Shown piece after piece: positions 42,462-50,720 of a stretch of 64,000 bases of DNA. The notes beneath the pieces are model-generated. The model made no database searches. It was not told where the DNA came from and was given only the letters and a program-made list of their open reading frames with translations. This DNA comes from Streptomyces acidiscabies. Its GTDB lineage: Bacteria; Actinomycetota; Actinomycetes; Streptomycetales; Streptomycetaceae. Both the position numbers and the translations under genes were made by a program. Every line of letters begins with the position of its first letter. The stretch's first letter is position 1. The DNA is taken from positions 5,104,001 through 5,168,000 of the forward strand of contig NZ_JAGJBY010000001.1 of assembly GCF_020010905.1 (NCBI RefSeq). Reading direction: 5' to 3'.

Positions 42462-43088
42462 TCAGTCGGTGACGACGGCGTCGCGGTGGATCCACTCGGG
42501 GGAGTGGGCCGCCTTGTGCAGGAAGTCGGCGACGTCCGCGCGGCTGATCGTCGGATTGCCCTTCATCGGCAGGCGCTCGCCGGCGAGGTACGTCCCCTTG
42601 GCGGGCCCGTCGGTGAGCATCGTCGGGTAGACCAGCGTCCAGTTCAGCCCGCTGGAGCGCAGCGCCCGCTCGGCGGCGTCCTTGTCGGCGTAGATGTTGC
42701 GCAGGAGGGTGCTGTAGATGGCCTTCTGCGTGGTGCTCGCCGCCCGGTAGGTGGCGCCGACGCCGAACGACGACAGCCACACGAGCCGGGTGACCCCCGT
42801 CTCGTGGGCCGCGCCGAGCACGGCGGCGGTGGCGCGGGTGAACAGCCCGTCGGCGCGGATGGACCTGCTCCGGCCGAGGGCCGATACGACGACGTCCTGC
42901 CCGACCATGGCTTTCGCGACGTCGCTCTGAGAGGTCGCGTCGCCCGCGACCACCGTGATCCGACCGGCGAGTTCATCGAGCGCCTCCGGCCTGCGGGCCA
43001 GGGCGGTGACCTGGTCGCCGTTCTTGAGCGCGAGGTCGACGAGGTGGCGGCCGGTGGGTCCGGTGGCGCCGAGGACGAGCAGGTTCAT
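42462..43088 (-). CDS. NAD(P)-binding NmrA/SDR_a5-type reductase
   Basis: 208 residues of the atypical SDR group: N-terminal L-L-V-L-G-A-T-G-P-T-G-R-H-L, substrate/cofactor loop V-V-S-A-L-G-R, and W-L-S-S-F-G-V-G. These proteins are flavin- or quinone-linked reductases or redox sensors often regulated by HxlR/TetR repressors. It stops 6 bp from the convergent TetR gene. Two identical-looking operators lie upstream (43155-43199). Confidence 0.86.
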   Translation of the reverse strand: MNLLVLGATGPTGRHLVDLALKNGDQVTALARRPEALDELAGRITVVAGDATSQSDVAKAMVGQDVVVSALGRSRSIRADGLFTRATAAVLGAAHETGVTRLVWLSSFGVGATYRAASTTQKAIYSTLLRNIYADKDAAERALRSSGLNWTLVYPTMLTDGPAKGTYLAGERLPMKGNPTISRADVADFLHKAAHSPEWIHRDAVVTD

Positions 43089-43154
43089 GGCGGGGGCCTT
43101 CCGTGAGGGGGAGTCCCGGGTTCACCGCTGAGGGGACGCGACACGGGACGTAAA

Positions 43155-43199
43155 CGGACTATTGTCCGGTACTCGGAAAACGTACCGGACTGTTGTCCG
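43155..43199. promoter_or_regulatory. Tandem 14-bp operator pair
   Basis: CGGACTATTGTCCG (43155-43168) and CGGACTGTTGTCCG (43186-43199) differ at one base and are spaced 31 bp start to start, about three DNA turns, placing them on the same helix face. Both are palindromic GGAC/GTCC sites in the promoter region of the leftward gene ending at 43088. Confidence 0.7.
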
Positions 43200-43210
43200 C
43201 TTATCAAGTC

Positions 43211-44257
43211 TCAGCGGCCCGCCGAGGGAACCCCCGTACTGCCCCGCACCACCAGCGTCGGCGACAGCTTCACCTGCGCCGGAGCCTTCCCCCGGTCCTC
43301 GATCCGCTCCAGCAGCAGCCGCGCCGCGTTGTCCCCGATCTCCCGTCCGGCCTGGTCGACGCTGGTCAGGGAGATGGGCGCGAGGGACGCGAACACCGTG
43401 TTGTCGTACCCGGCGAGCGAGATGTCGCCGGGGGCGGTGAGACCGGCCTCGGCGAGGGCCTCCAGGGCGCCCATCGCGACGATGTCCGCGCCCGCGAAGA
43501 TCGCCGTGGGACGTTCAGGTCGGGCCAGCAGTTGCCGCGCCCCCTCGTACCCGCCCCGGTGTGTGTAGCTCGTCGACACCACGTCGTCCACCAGCCCCCG
43601 GTCCCGCATCGCCCGCCGATACCCGTCCGCCCGCTGCGAGTTGGGCATCTCCGCGAGCCGCGTCGGGTCGGTGTCGTGGTGCTCGATATGGGCGATGCGG
43701 CGGTGCCCGAGCCCCACGAGATGCTCGACGACGAGCCCGGCGCCCGCGACGTCGTCGTCCACGACGGTGTCGTACGCGGCGGAGTGCCCGTGCCGCCCGA
43801 CGACGACCGTCGGCACGGTGGACGCGAGCTGTTCGAGGTGGGTCCGCGAGGAGGCGGGTGCGATGAGGACCAGCCCGTCCATGCCCCGGTCGACCATCGC
43901 CTCCGTGACCCGCCGCTCCGCCTCCTCGTCGTTGCAGCCGGGGCCCAGGAACACCTGGTAGTCGGTGTCCGCGAGGCGCCCGGTGATCCCGTCGAGGATC
44001 TCGGGGAAGAAGGGGTTGCGGATGTCGGGCAGCATGACCCCGATCGTGTACGTCCGCCCCCGCAGCCCCCGCGCGGCGGCGAGCGGCCGATACCCCAACT
44101 CCTCGATGGCGCGCCGGACCCGCGCCCGCATCTCGGGGCTCGCGCCGTACGCGTTGCGCAGCACCTTGGACACCGCCGTCGTCGACACCTGGGCGTGCCG
44201 TGCGACGTCGACGATCGTGACGCGGCGCGGCGGGGTGGGCGGCGTGGACGGGGTCAT
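43211..44257 (-). CDS. LacI-family regulator of the rhamnoside uptake operon
   Basis: 348 residues: LacI HTH and hinge (V-T-I-V-D-V-A-R-H-A-Q-V-S-T-T-A-V-S-K-V split over residues 13-32, G-Y-R-P-L-A) and sugar-binding domain (N-P-F-F-P-E-I at about 80, A-G-Y-D-N near 280). Divergent from the ABC permease genes with two GGGAAACGTT operators between them, so it very likely represses the transporter/rhamnosidase operon and itself. ATG 44257 is the only start close to the HTH. Confidence 0.92.
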   Translation of the reverse strand: MTPSTPPTPPRRVTIVDVARHAQVSTTAVSKVLRNAYGASPEMRARVRRAIEELGYRPLAAARGLRGRTYTIGVMLPDIRNPFFPEILDGITGRLADTDYQVFLGPGCNDEEAERRVTEAMVDRGMDGLVLIAPASSRTHLEQLASTVPTVVVGRHGHSAAYDTVVDDDVAGAGLVVEHLVGLGHRRIAHIEHHDTDPTRLAEMPNSQRADGYRRAMRDRGLVDDVVSTSYTHRGGYEGARQLLARPERPTAIFAGADIVAMGALEALAEAGLTAPGDISLAGYDNTVFASLAPISLTSVDQAGREIGDNAARLLLERIEDRGKAPAQVKLSPTLVVRGSTGVPSAGR

Positions 44258-44279
44258 CCCGGGGGCCTCCGGTCGGAGT

Positions 44280-44293
44280 GGGAAACGTTGCCC
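44280..44293. promoter_or_regulatory. LacI operator 1
   Basis: GGGAAACGTTGCCC, palindromic around AACGTT with one mismatched pair, 23 bp before the LacI start codon; positioned for autoregulation. Confidence 0.65.
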
Positions 44294-44358
44294 GGAAGTG
44301 TACTGCGCAGTGTCTTGACGTCCCCCACCTCGGTCCTTAGGGTCTGGCAACACCCCTT

Positions 44359-44372
44359 GGGAAACGTTACCC
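44359..44372. promoter_or_regulatory. LacI operator 2
   Basis: GGGAAACGTTACCC, the same site with one base changed, 72 bp before the first permease gene. A weaker third copy, TGAAACGTTCCA, lies at 44417-44428 close to the GTG start. Confidence 0.65.
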
Positions 44373-44443
44373 ACTCCACTACCCGCACCGAGCCGCCCCC
44401 GAGCCGAACCGCTCATTGAAACGTTCCATGGAAGAGGTGGGCC

Positions 44444-45322
44444 GTGACCACCCGCCCCAGAACAGCCCGCCCCAGAACCACCCCGCCCTGGTGGTTCGCC
44501 CTCCCCGCTCTGCTCCTGTTCGCCTTCGTCGTGCTGGTCCCCGGCGCCCGGGGCGTCTACTACGCCTTCACCGACTGGGACGGCCTCGACCCGAGCTTCT
44601 CCTTCGTCGGCCTCGGAAACTTCGCGGACATGCTCGACGACCCCGACGCGCTCGCCGCCGTCCGCCACACCCTCCTGATCGCCGTCTCCGTCACCGTCGT
44701 CCAGAACGGCCTGGGCCTGCTGCTCGCCCTCGGCGTCAACTCGGCGATCAAGTCCCGCAACCTCCTGCGCGTCCTGCTGTTCGCGCCGGCGGTCATCACC
44801 CCGATCGTCACCGCCTACCTGTGGCGCAACCTCCTCGGCCCCGACGGCGCGGTCAACAGCGCGCTCGGCGGGGGCCAGGACTGGCTCGGTGACCCCGACC
44901 TCGCCCTGTGGTCCGTCGTCGGCGTCGTCGTCTGGCAGTTCGCGGGCTACTCGATGGTCATCTTCCTCGCCGGACTCCAGTCCGTACCGCAGGAGATCCA
45001 CGAGGCCGCACAGCTCGACGGCGCGGGCCCGGTCCGGCGGTTCTGGTCCGTCACCCGGCCGCTGCTCGCCCCCGCCCTCACCATCAACCTGATGCTCTCG
45101 GTCATCGGCGGCATCAAGCTCTTCGACCAGGTCTACGCGCTGACCGGCGGCGGACCCGGCCACGCCACCGACACCATCTCGACGCTGATCTACAAGGACG
45201 CCTTCACCCTCGGCGAGTTCGGCTACAGCATCGCCCTCGCCGTCGTCCTCACGATCGTCGTGGCGGTCGTCTCCACCGGTCAGTACGCGCTCCTGGCCCG
45301 GAACGAGAGGTCCGCGTCATGA
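44444..45322 (+). CDS. ABC sugar transporter permease (MalF/UgpA type)
   Basis: 292 residues with six predicted membrane spans and the cytoplasmic EAA loop E-A-A-Q-L-D-G-A-G-P. Forms the channel with the permease encoded next for import of a carbohydrate, probably rhamnose-containing oligosaccharides. GTG start with GAGGTGG just upstream. No ATP-binding subunit is present, so the shared MsiK-type ATPase of Streptomyces is probably used. Confidence 0.92.
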   Translation: MTTRPRTARPRTTPPWWFALPALLLFAFVVLVPGARGVYYAFTDWDGLDPSFSFVGLGNFADMLDDPDALAAVRHTLLIAVSVTVVQNGLGLLLALGVNSAIKSRNLLRVLLFAPAVITPIVTAYLWRNLLGPDGAVNSALGGGQDWLGDPDLALWSVVGVVVWQFAGYSMVIFLAGLQSVPQEIHEAAQLDGAGPVRRFWSVTRPLLAPALTINLMLSVIGGIKLFDQVYALTGGGPGHATDTISTLIYKDAFTLGEFGYSIALAVVLTIVVAVVSTGQYALLARNERSAS

Positions 45323-46140
45323 CCCGCTACCGGCCCCGCACCCTCGTCCTCGAACTCGCCATGACGGCCGCCGCGCTGTTCGTCGCGTTCCCGATCTACG
45401 TCCTCGTCAACCTGGCCGTACGCCCCGCCTCCGACACCTCCTCGCCGCTCGCCCCGACGTCCTCCCCGACGCTGGACAACTTCCGCCAGGCCTGGCAACA
45501 GGGCGCGCTCGGCGGCGCGTTGGGCAACAGCGTCCTCGTCACCGCGTGCAGCGTCGCGATCGTCCTCGCCGTCTCCTCGCTCGCCGCCTACCCGCTGGCC
45601 CGCGTCACCGCCCGCTGGTCGCGCGGCACGTATCTGCTGGTCCTCCTCGGCCTCGTCCTCCCCTTCCAGCTGGGCGCGCTGCCGCTGTACCAGACGATGC
45701 GGGACCTCGGTCTGCTGGGCACGCCGTGGGCGCTGGTCCTCTACTACGCGGGGCTCCAGGTGCCGTTCACCGTCTTCCTCTACACCGGGTTCCTGCGCGC
45801 CCTGCCCCGGGACTTCGAGGACGCCGCGCTGATCGACGGCTGCACCCCGCTCAAGGGCTTCCGGTACGTCGTCCTGCCGATGCTCAAACCCGTCACGGTC
45901 ACCGCGCTGGTCCTCAACACGGTCGCGGTCTGGAACGACTTCTTCACCCCCCTGCTGTACCTCAGCGGCAGCTCCCGGCAGACCATGCCGGTCGCGATCG
46001 CCGGGTTCGTCGGCCAGTACGTCACCGACTGGAACCTCGTCTTCGCGGCCCTGGTGATCAGCGTCCTGCCGGTCCTCGCCGTGTACTTCGTCCTCCAGCG
46101 CAGCATCATCAACGGCTTCGCCGGAGGGCTGCGGGGATGA
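45319..46140 (+). CDS. ABC sugar transporter permease (MalG type)
   Basis: 273 residues, six membrane spans, EAA loop D-F-E-D-A-A-L-I-D-G-C-T-P. Overlaps the first permease stop by ATGA. Heterodimer partner of the preceding gene product. Confidence 0.93.
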   Translation: MTRYRPRTLVLELAMTAAALFVAFPIYVLVNLAVRPASDTSSPLAPTSSPTLDNFRQAWQQGALGGALGNSVLVTACSVAIVLAVSSLAAYPLARVTARWSRGTYLLVLLGLVLPFQLGALPLYQTMRDLGLLGTPWALVLYYAGLQVPFTVFLYTGFLRALPRDFEDAALIDGCTPLKGFRYVVLPMLKPVTVTALVLNTVAVWNDFFTPLLYLSGSSRQTMPVAIAGFVGQYVTDWNLVFAALVISVLPVLAVYFVLQRSIINGFAGGLRG

Positions 46141-46163
46141 GACCTCTCCGAGGGAGAAACGCC

Positions 46164-47414
46164 ATGAAGAAACACGCTGTGCCCGCAGCGCTCCTGATCC
46201 TGCTCACCGCGTGCAGCGGCGGCACCAACGCGGGCGGCTCGGGCGGAGGCGCGCGGACCCTGACCCTCGCCTCCGTCGACCAGGGCTCGGTCGAGGACGT
46301 CGTCGCGGCGTTCGAGAAGGCCAACCCCGGCGTCGACGTCCGCTTCACCACCAGCGGCGCCGACCAGTACCAGCAGCAGATCCGCACCCAGCTCTCCTCG
46401 GGCACCGCGCCCGACGTGATGTCGGTGTGGCCCGGCAACGGCAACCCGGCCGCGACCCACGTCCTCGCCCGGCCGGGCTACCTCCGCGACCTCTCCGACC
46501 GGCCCTGGGCGGGCAAGCTGCCGGCCCCGATCAAGAGCGTCGCCCAGGACGACGGCAAGACGTACACGGCGATCTTCGGCCAGAACGGCATCGGCGCCAT
46601 CTACAACCAACAGGCCCTGGACAGAGCCGGGTTGACCCCGCCCGACACCTGGACCGGCCTCCTCGCGTTCTGTCGCGCCGCCCAGGCCAAGGGCACCCCC
46701 GCCTTCGCGCTCGGCCTCCAGGACAACTGGGTCACCCAACTCGTCCAGTACGCCCTGGTCGCCACCACCGTCTACGGCCCCGACCGCGCCTTCGACCGGA
46801 AGATGCAGGCGGGGCAGGCCACCTTCGCGACCTCGCAGTGGACCACCGCCGTCGACAAGTACCTCACGATGCGCAAGACGGGCTGCTTCCAGAAGAACCC
46901 CCTCGGCACCAGCTACGAGGCCAGCCAGCAACTTGCCGCCACCGGAAAGACGTTGGGCCTCGTCCAGGGCAACTGGGTGATCGCCCTCCTCAAGGGCAAG
47001 AACCCGCAGGGCACCTTCACCTTCACGGCGCTCCCCGCCACCGACGACCCGAAGCAGACCCTCGTCCCCGCCGCCGCAGGGGCCGGGTACGGCGTGAACG
47101 CCAAGACGAAACACGAGCAACTCGCCCTCAAGTTCGTCGACTTCGTCATGTCCCCCGAGGGCATGAACCTCTTCACTGCCAAACAGGGCAGCCTCCCCAC
47201 CCTCCCCGGCACCGGCAGTAAAGCCGACCCCGCGCTCGCCGAACTCTCCACGTTCATCGGCGCCGGCCGCACCGTCCCCTTCATGGACCAGCTCTGGCCC
47301 GACGCCAAGGTCCAGCAGACGATGCTCAGCGGCCTCCAGGAGATCTTCAGCGGCCAGTCCACCCCCGCCGAGCTCCTCAAGGAGATGGACGACGACTACC
47401 GGGCAGCCCGCTGA
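46164..47414 (+). CDS. Sugar-binding lipoprotein of the ABC importer
   Basis: 416 residues, extracellular solute-binding protein family 1. The signal peptide M-K-K-H-A-V-P-A-A-L-L-I-L ends in lipobox L-T-A-C with lipidated Cys17. Binding domain motifs include G-T-A-P-D-V and G-L-V-Q-G-N-W. ATG 46164 has GAGGGAG eight bases upstream; an ATG at 46137 overlapping the permease stop would put extra residues before the signal peptide. Captures the sugar for the two permeases. Confidence 0.93.
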   Translation: MKKHAVPAALLILLTACSGGTNAGGSGGGARTLTLASVDQGSVEDVVAAFEKANPGVDVRFTTSGADQYQQQIRTQLSSGTAPDVMSVWPGNGNPAATHVLARPGYLRDLSDRPWAGKLPAPIKSVAQDDGKTYTAIFGQNGIGAIYNQQALDRAGLTPPDTWTGLLAFCRAAQAKGTPAFALGLQDNWVTQLVQYALVATTVYGPDRAFDRKMQAGQATFATSQWTTAVDKYLTMRKTGCFQKNPLGTSYEASQQLAATGKTLGLVQGNWVIALLKGKNPQGTFTFTALPATDDPKQTLVPAAAGAGYGVNAKTKHEQLALKFVDFVMSPEGMNLFTAKQGSLPTLPGTGSKADPALAELSTFIGAGRTVPFMDQLWPDAKVQQTMLSGLQEIFSGQSTPAELLKEMDDDYRAAR

Positions 47415-47453
47415 CCACCCCACCCCCCCCACCTACGACGTAAGGAAAACGGT

Positions 47454-50400
47454 GTGAACCATGGACCCGACCAGGGCCTCCCTCGCCGGACCGTCCTCGC
47501 CGCCACCGCAGGAGCGGTCGCCGTCGGCGCGATACCGGCGACACCCGCTGCGGCAGCCCCTCGCACCCGGGACGGCGAGGTGACCGGCCTCACCGTCGAA
47601 CACCGCGTCGACCCCCTCGGCACCGACGCCACCGCCCCCCGCTTCGGCTGGCGCACCCGCTCCACCGCCCGGGGCAGAGCCCAGGGCGCCTACCAGATCC
47701 TCGTCGCGACCTCCCCCGACCGCCTCACCGCGACCCGCGCCGACGTCTGGAACAGCGGACGCGTCACCTCGGCCGACTCGGTCGCCGTCCGCTACGCGGG
47801 CCCCGCCCTGCGCCCCTCGACCCGCTACCACTGGACCGTCACCGTCTGGGACACCCAGGGCCGCACCGTCGGCACCGCCCCCGTCGCCTTCTTCGAGACC
47901 GGCCTCCTGTCCACCGACGGCGTCACCGGCTGGGACGGCGCCCAGTGGATCGGCATGAAGGGCAAGACCCCCCACAGCGCGGGCGCCCCCCTCCTGCGCA
48001 CCGAGGTCCCCCTGAAAGCGAAGGTCCGCGAGGCCCGCCTGTACGTCGCCGCCCTCGGCGTCTACGACGCCTACGTCAACGGCCGCCCCCTCACCGTCCT
48101 CCAGGACGGCACCCCCACCCGTGAACTCCTGCCCCCGGGCTGGACCAACTACGACGTCCGCGCCAGCTACCTGACCTACGACGTCACCCGACTCGTCGCC
48201 GGTGAGCGGACGGTGACCCTCGCCGCCGTCCTCGGCAACGGCTGGTACAACGGCCGCATCTCCGACGGCAGCACCTACTGGTCGAAGGACGGCAACCCCC
48301 TCGCCCTCAAGGCGAAACTCCTCGTCCGCTACACCGACGGCACCACCGAGTCCGTTGTCACCGGCCCCGGTTGGAAGGCCACCGACACCGGCCCCTGGCG
48401 CGCCGACGACATCTACGACGGCGAGACCTACGACGCCCGCCAGGAACTGCCGGGCTGGACCAAGTCCGGCTACCCTGTGGGCGGTTGGGGGGACGTCGAG
48501 CAGGTCCCGTACGAAACCCGGTACCCCGGCGCCCGGTTGCTCGCCTACCCCGCCGACTCGGCGCGCCTGATGCCCCGTTGGGACCGCCGTCCCCAGTCGG
48601 TCACCGTGTACACCGGGGTGACCGGCGAGGGCAAGGGCCGTATCGTCGTCGACCCCGCCCGCACGGTCACCGACCCCGCCCGAGCCGCCACCGCGCACGT
48701 CACGATCGGCGCCGGCGAGACCGCCGTGTACGACCTCGGCCAGAACATGGTCGGCGTCGCCCGCTACACCCTGCGCGGACCGGCGGGCGCCCGCGTCGAG
48801 TTCCGGTTCGCGGAGATGCTCAACGACGACAGCGCGGGCGCCGACGGCCCCGAGGGCTCCGTCTACCGCGCCAACCTCCGCAGCGCGAAGGCCACCAGCA
48901 CGTACGTCCTCAAGGGCGAGCGCAGCGGGGAGACCCATCAGGACTCGCTCACCTTCTACGGCTTCCGGTACGTGTCCGTCACCGCCTCCGACACGGTCAC
49001 CCTCACCGGGCTCACCGGGAAGGTCGCCACCTCCGCGATCCGCGAGACCGGCACGATCACCACCGACGACGCCGACACCAACCAGCTGATCAGCAACGTC
49101 CGTTGGGGACAGCGTGGCAACTACCTCTGGGTCCCCACCGACTGCCCCCAGCGCGACGAACGCCTCGGCTGGACCGGCGACACCCAGGTCTTCGCCACCA
49201 CCGGGCTCTACAACGCCGACGCGGGCGCCTTCCTCACCCAGTTCCAGGACACCGTCGTCGACTCCGCCGCCCTCTACGGCGAGGACAAGCTCCAGTTCAC
49301 CGGCGTCGCCCCCGGCGGGCGCTACAACTTCCCCGGCGGCGGCAGCGGTTGGGCCGACTGCGGGGTCGTCCTGCCCTGGACGGTCTGGCAGATGACCGGC
49401 GACGACACGATCGTCCGCGACAACTGGCCGGCCATGGTCCGCTACCTGGACTGGATCCGGCAGCAGACCGGCGACACCTACGCCGGACAGGGCTCCCTCA
49501 CCGGCGACTGGCTCGCCCCCCAGAAGACCAGCGCCCAGCTCATGAGCGACGTCTACTACGGCTACGTCGCCCACCTCATGGCCCAGATGGCCCCCGCGAT
49601 CGGCCGCGCCGCCGAAGGCCGCACGTACGCCGACCTGTTCGCCCGCATCCGGCAGGCGTTCATCACCAAGTACCTTGCGGGCGAGGGCAGTTCAGTCGTC
49701 GTCAAGTCCAGTCTCGGACCGGCGTCCCCCATCGAACCCGGCGCCGACCCCAACCAGAAGACCGAGGACAACACCCAGAGCGCGCTCCTGTGGGTGCTGA
49801 AACTCGGCTTCTACGAGACCGAGGCCCAACGCCGCACCCTCGTCGGCCACTTGGCGGACAACATCCGCAACGACGCCGCGTACAAGGCCGCCCACCCCGA
49901 CAGCGCCCGCGTCCGCTACGCCGAGAACACCCTCTCCGTAGGCTTCTTGGGCGTGAACGTCCTCGCCCCCGTCCTCAGCGACGAGGGCCGCTCCGACCTC
50001 GCCTACGCCCTCCTCCACCAAGACGCCCTGCCCTCCTGGCTGTTCTCGGTCCGAGGCGGCGCCACCACGGTCTGGGAGCGCTGGAACTCCTACTCCCGCA
50101 CCGACGGCTTCGGCCCCGTCTCCATGAACTCCTTCAACCACTACGCGTACGGGGCGATCGTGGAGTGGATGTACGCGTACATGGCCGGCATAGCCCGCGA
50201 CCCGGCGCACCCCGGCTTCCGCCGCTTCACCCTCGCCCCCCACCTCGACCCCACCGGCCGCATCACCCACGTGGCGGCCACCCACGACTCCCCGTACGGC
50301 GAGATCCACAGCGCATGGACGACGACGGGCGACACCCTCACGTACGAGGCGGCGGTCCCGCCCAACACGGAAGCCACCCTCCACCTCCCCGCACTGTCCC

Positions 50401-50531
50401 CCAACGCAGTCCAAGAAGGCCGCACCCCCCTCTCCGAAGCGGACGGCGCCCACTTCCTCACCCACAAGAACGGCACCTCCTCCTACCGCCTCACCTCGGG
50501 CCGCTACCGGGTGACCACCCGCCTGCGCTGA
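47454..50531 (+). CDS. Secreted GH78 alpha-L-rhamnosidase
   Basis: 1025 residues. Twin-arginine signal (R-R-T-V-L-A-A-T-A-G) with cleavage near A-A-A-A at 38. Order: Ig-like N domain (about 40-150), rhamnose-binding beta domains (about 160-500), (alpha/alpha)6 catalytic barrel (about 520-900) and C-terminal beta domain. The catalytic block C-P-Q-R-D-E-R-L-G-W-T-G-D has Asp568/Glu569. It releases L-rhamnose from plant glycosides or rhamnogalacturonan; products enter by the upstream transporter. GTG start with AAGGAAA upstream. Its stop codon is two bases from the end of an IS200/IS605-like element. Confidence 0.93.
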   Translation: MNHGPDQGLPRRTVLAATAGAVAVGAIPATPAAAAPRTRDGEVTGLTVEHRVDPLGTDATAPRFGWRTRSTARGRAQGAYQILVATSPDRLTATRADVWNSGRVTSADSVAVRYAGPALRPSTRYHWTVTVWDTQGRTVGTAPVAFFETGLLSTDGVTGWDGAQWIGMKGKTPHSAGAPLLRTEVPLKAKVREARLYVAALGVYDAYVNGRPLTVLQDGTPTRELLPPGWTNYDVRASYLTYDVTRLVAGERTVTLAAVLGNGWYNGRISDGSTYWSKDGNPLALKAKLLVRYTDGTTESVVTGPGWKATDTGPWRADDIYDGETYDARQELPGWTKSGYPVGGWGDVEQVPYETRYPGARLLAYPADSARLMPRWDRRPQSVTVYTGVTGEGKGRIVVDPARTVTDPARAATAHVTIGAGETAVYDLGQNMVGVARYTLRGPAGARVEFRFAEMLNDDSAGADGPEGSVYRANLRSAKATSTYVLKGERSGETHQDSLTFYGFRYVSVTASDTVTLTGLTGKVATSAIRETGTITTDDADTNQLISNVRWGQRGNYLWVPTDCPQRDERLGWTGDTQVFATTGLYNADAGAFLTQFQDTVVDSAALYGEDKLQFTGVAPGGRYNFPGGGSGWADCGVVLPWTVWQMTGDDTIVRDNWPAMVRYLDWIRQQTGDTYAGQGSLTGDWLAPQKTSAQLMSDVYYGYVAHLMAQMAPAIGRAAEGRTYADLFARIRQAFITKYLAGEGSSVVVKSSLGPASPIEPGADPNQKTEDNTQSALLWVLKLGFYETEAQRRTLVGHLADNIRNDAAYKAAHPDSARVRYAENTLSVGFLGVNVLAPVLSDEGRSDLAYALLHQDALPSWLFSVRGGATTVWERWNSYSRTDGFGPVSMNSFNHYAYGAIVEWMYAYMAGIARDPAHPGFRRFTLAPHLDPTGRITHVAATHDSPYGEIHSAWTTTGDTLTYEAAVPPNTEATLHLPALSPNAVQEGRTPLSEADGAHFLTHKNGTSSYRLTSGRYRVTTRLR

Positions 50532-50532
50532 C

Positions 50533-50720
50533 GTCAACGACCCGTCGCTAGAGCGACGGGCTTGCAGAGCGGGCGCCACTGGTTGTGGTGCTGCGCTTGC
50601 GTCCTGTCCCGCGCCCCGGTTTCGGGGGCGGGTCTGGGGCGGTTGACTGCGCCCCGCGTCGCCACAACTCTTCCGCCCGATGGCGGATGTTGCGGGAGCT
50701 GTTCCGATCCGCGTGATCAA
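50533..50720 (-). ncRNA. Candidate omega-RNA (guide RNA scaffold) of TnpB
   Basis: In IS200/IS605 elements the TnpB guide RNA comes from the 3' end of tnpB and the right end, with the guide taken from flanking DNA. Here it would be transcribed leftwards through the tnpB 3' end and the hairpin 50541-50560, and its guide would be the antisense of the last codons of the rhamnosidase gene. The 5' boundary is a guess; no covariation evidence is available. Confidence 0.35.
50541..50560. repeat. Subterminal hairpin at the tnpB end
   Basis: CCCGTCGCT and AGCGACGGG arms with an AG centre, overlapping the tnpB stop codon. Position and shape fit the right-end hairpin bound by TnpA. Confidence 0.65.
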
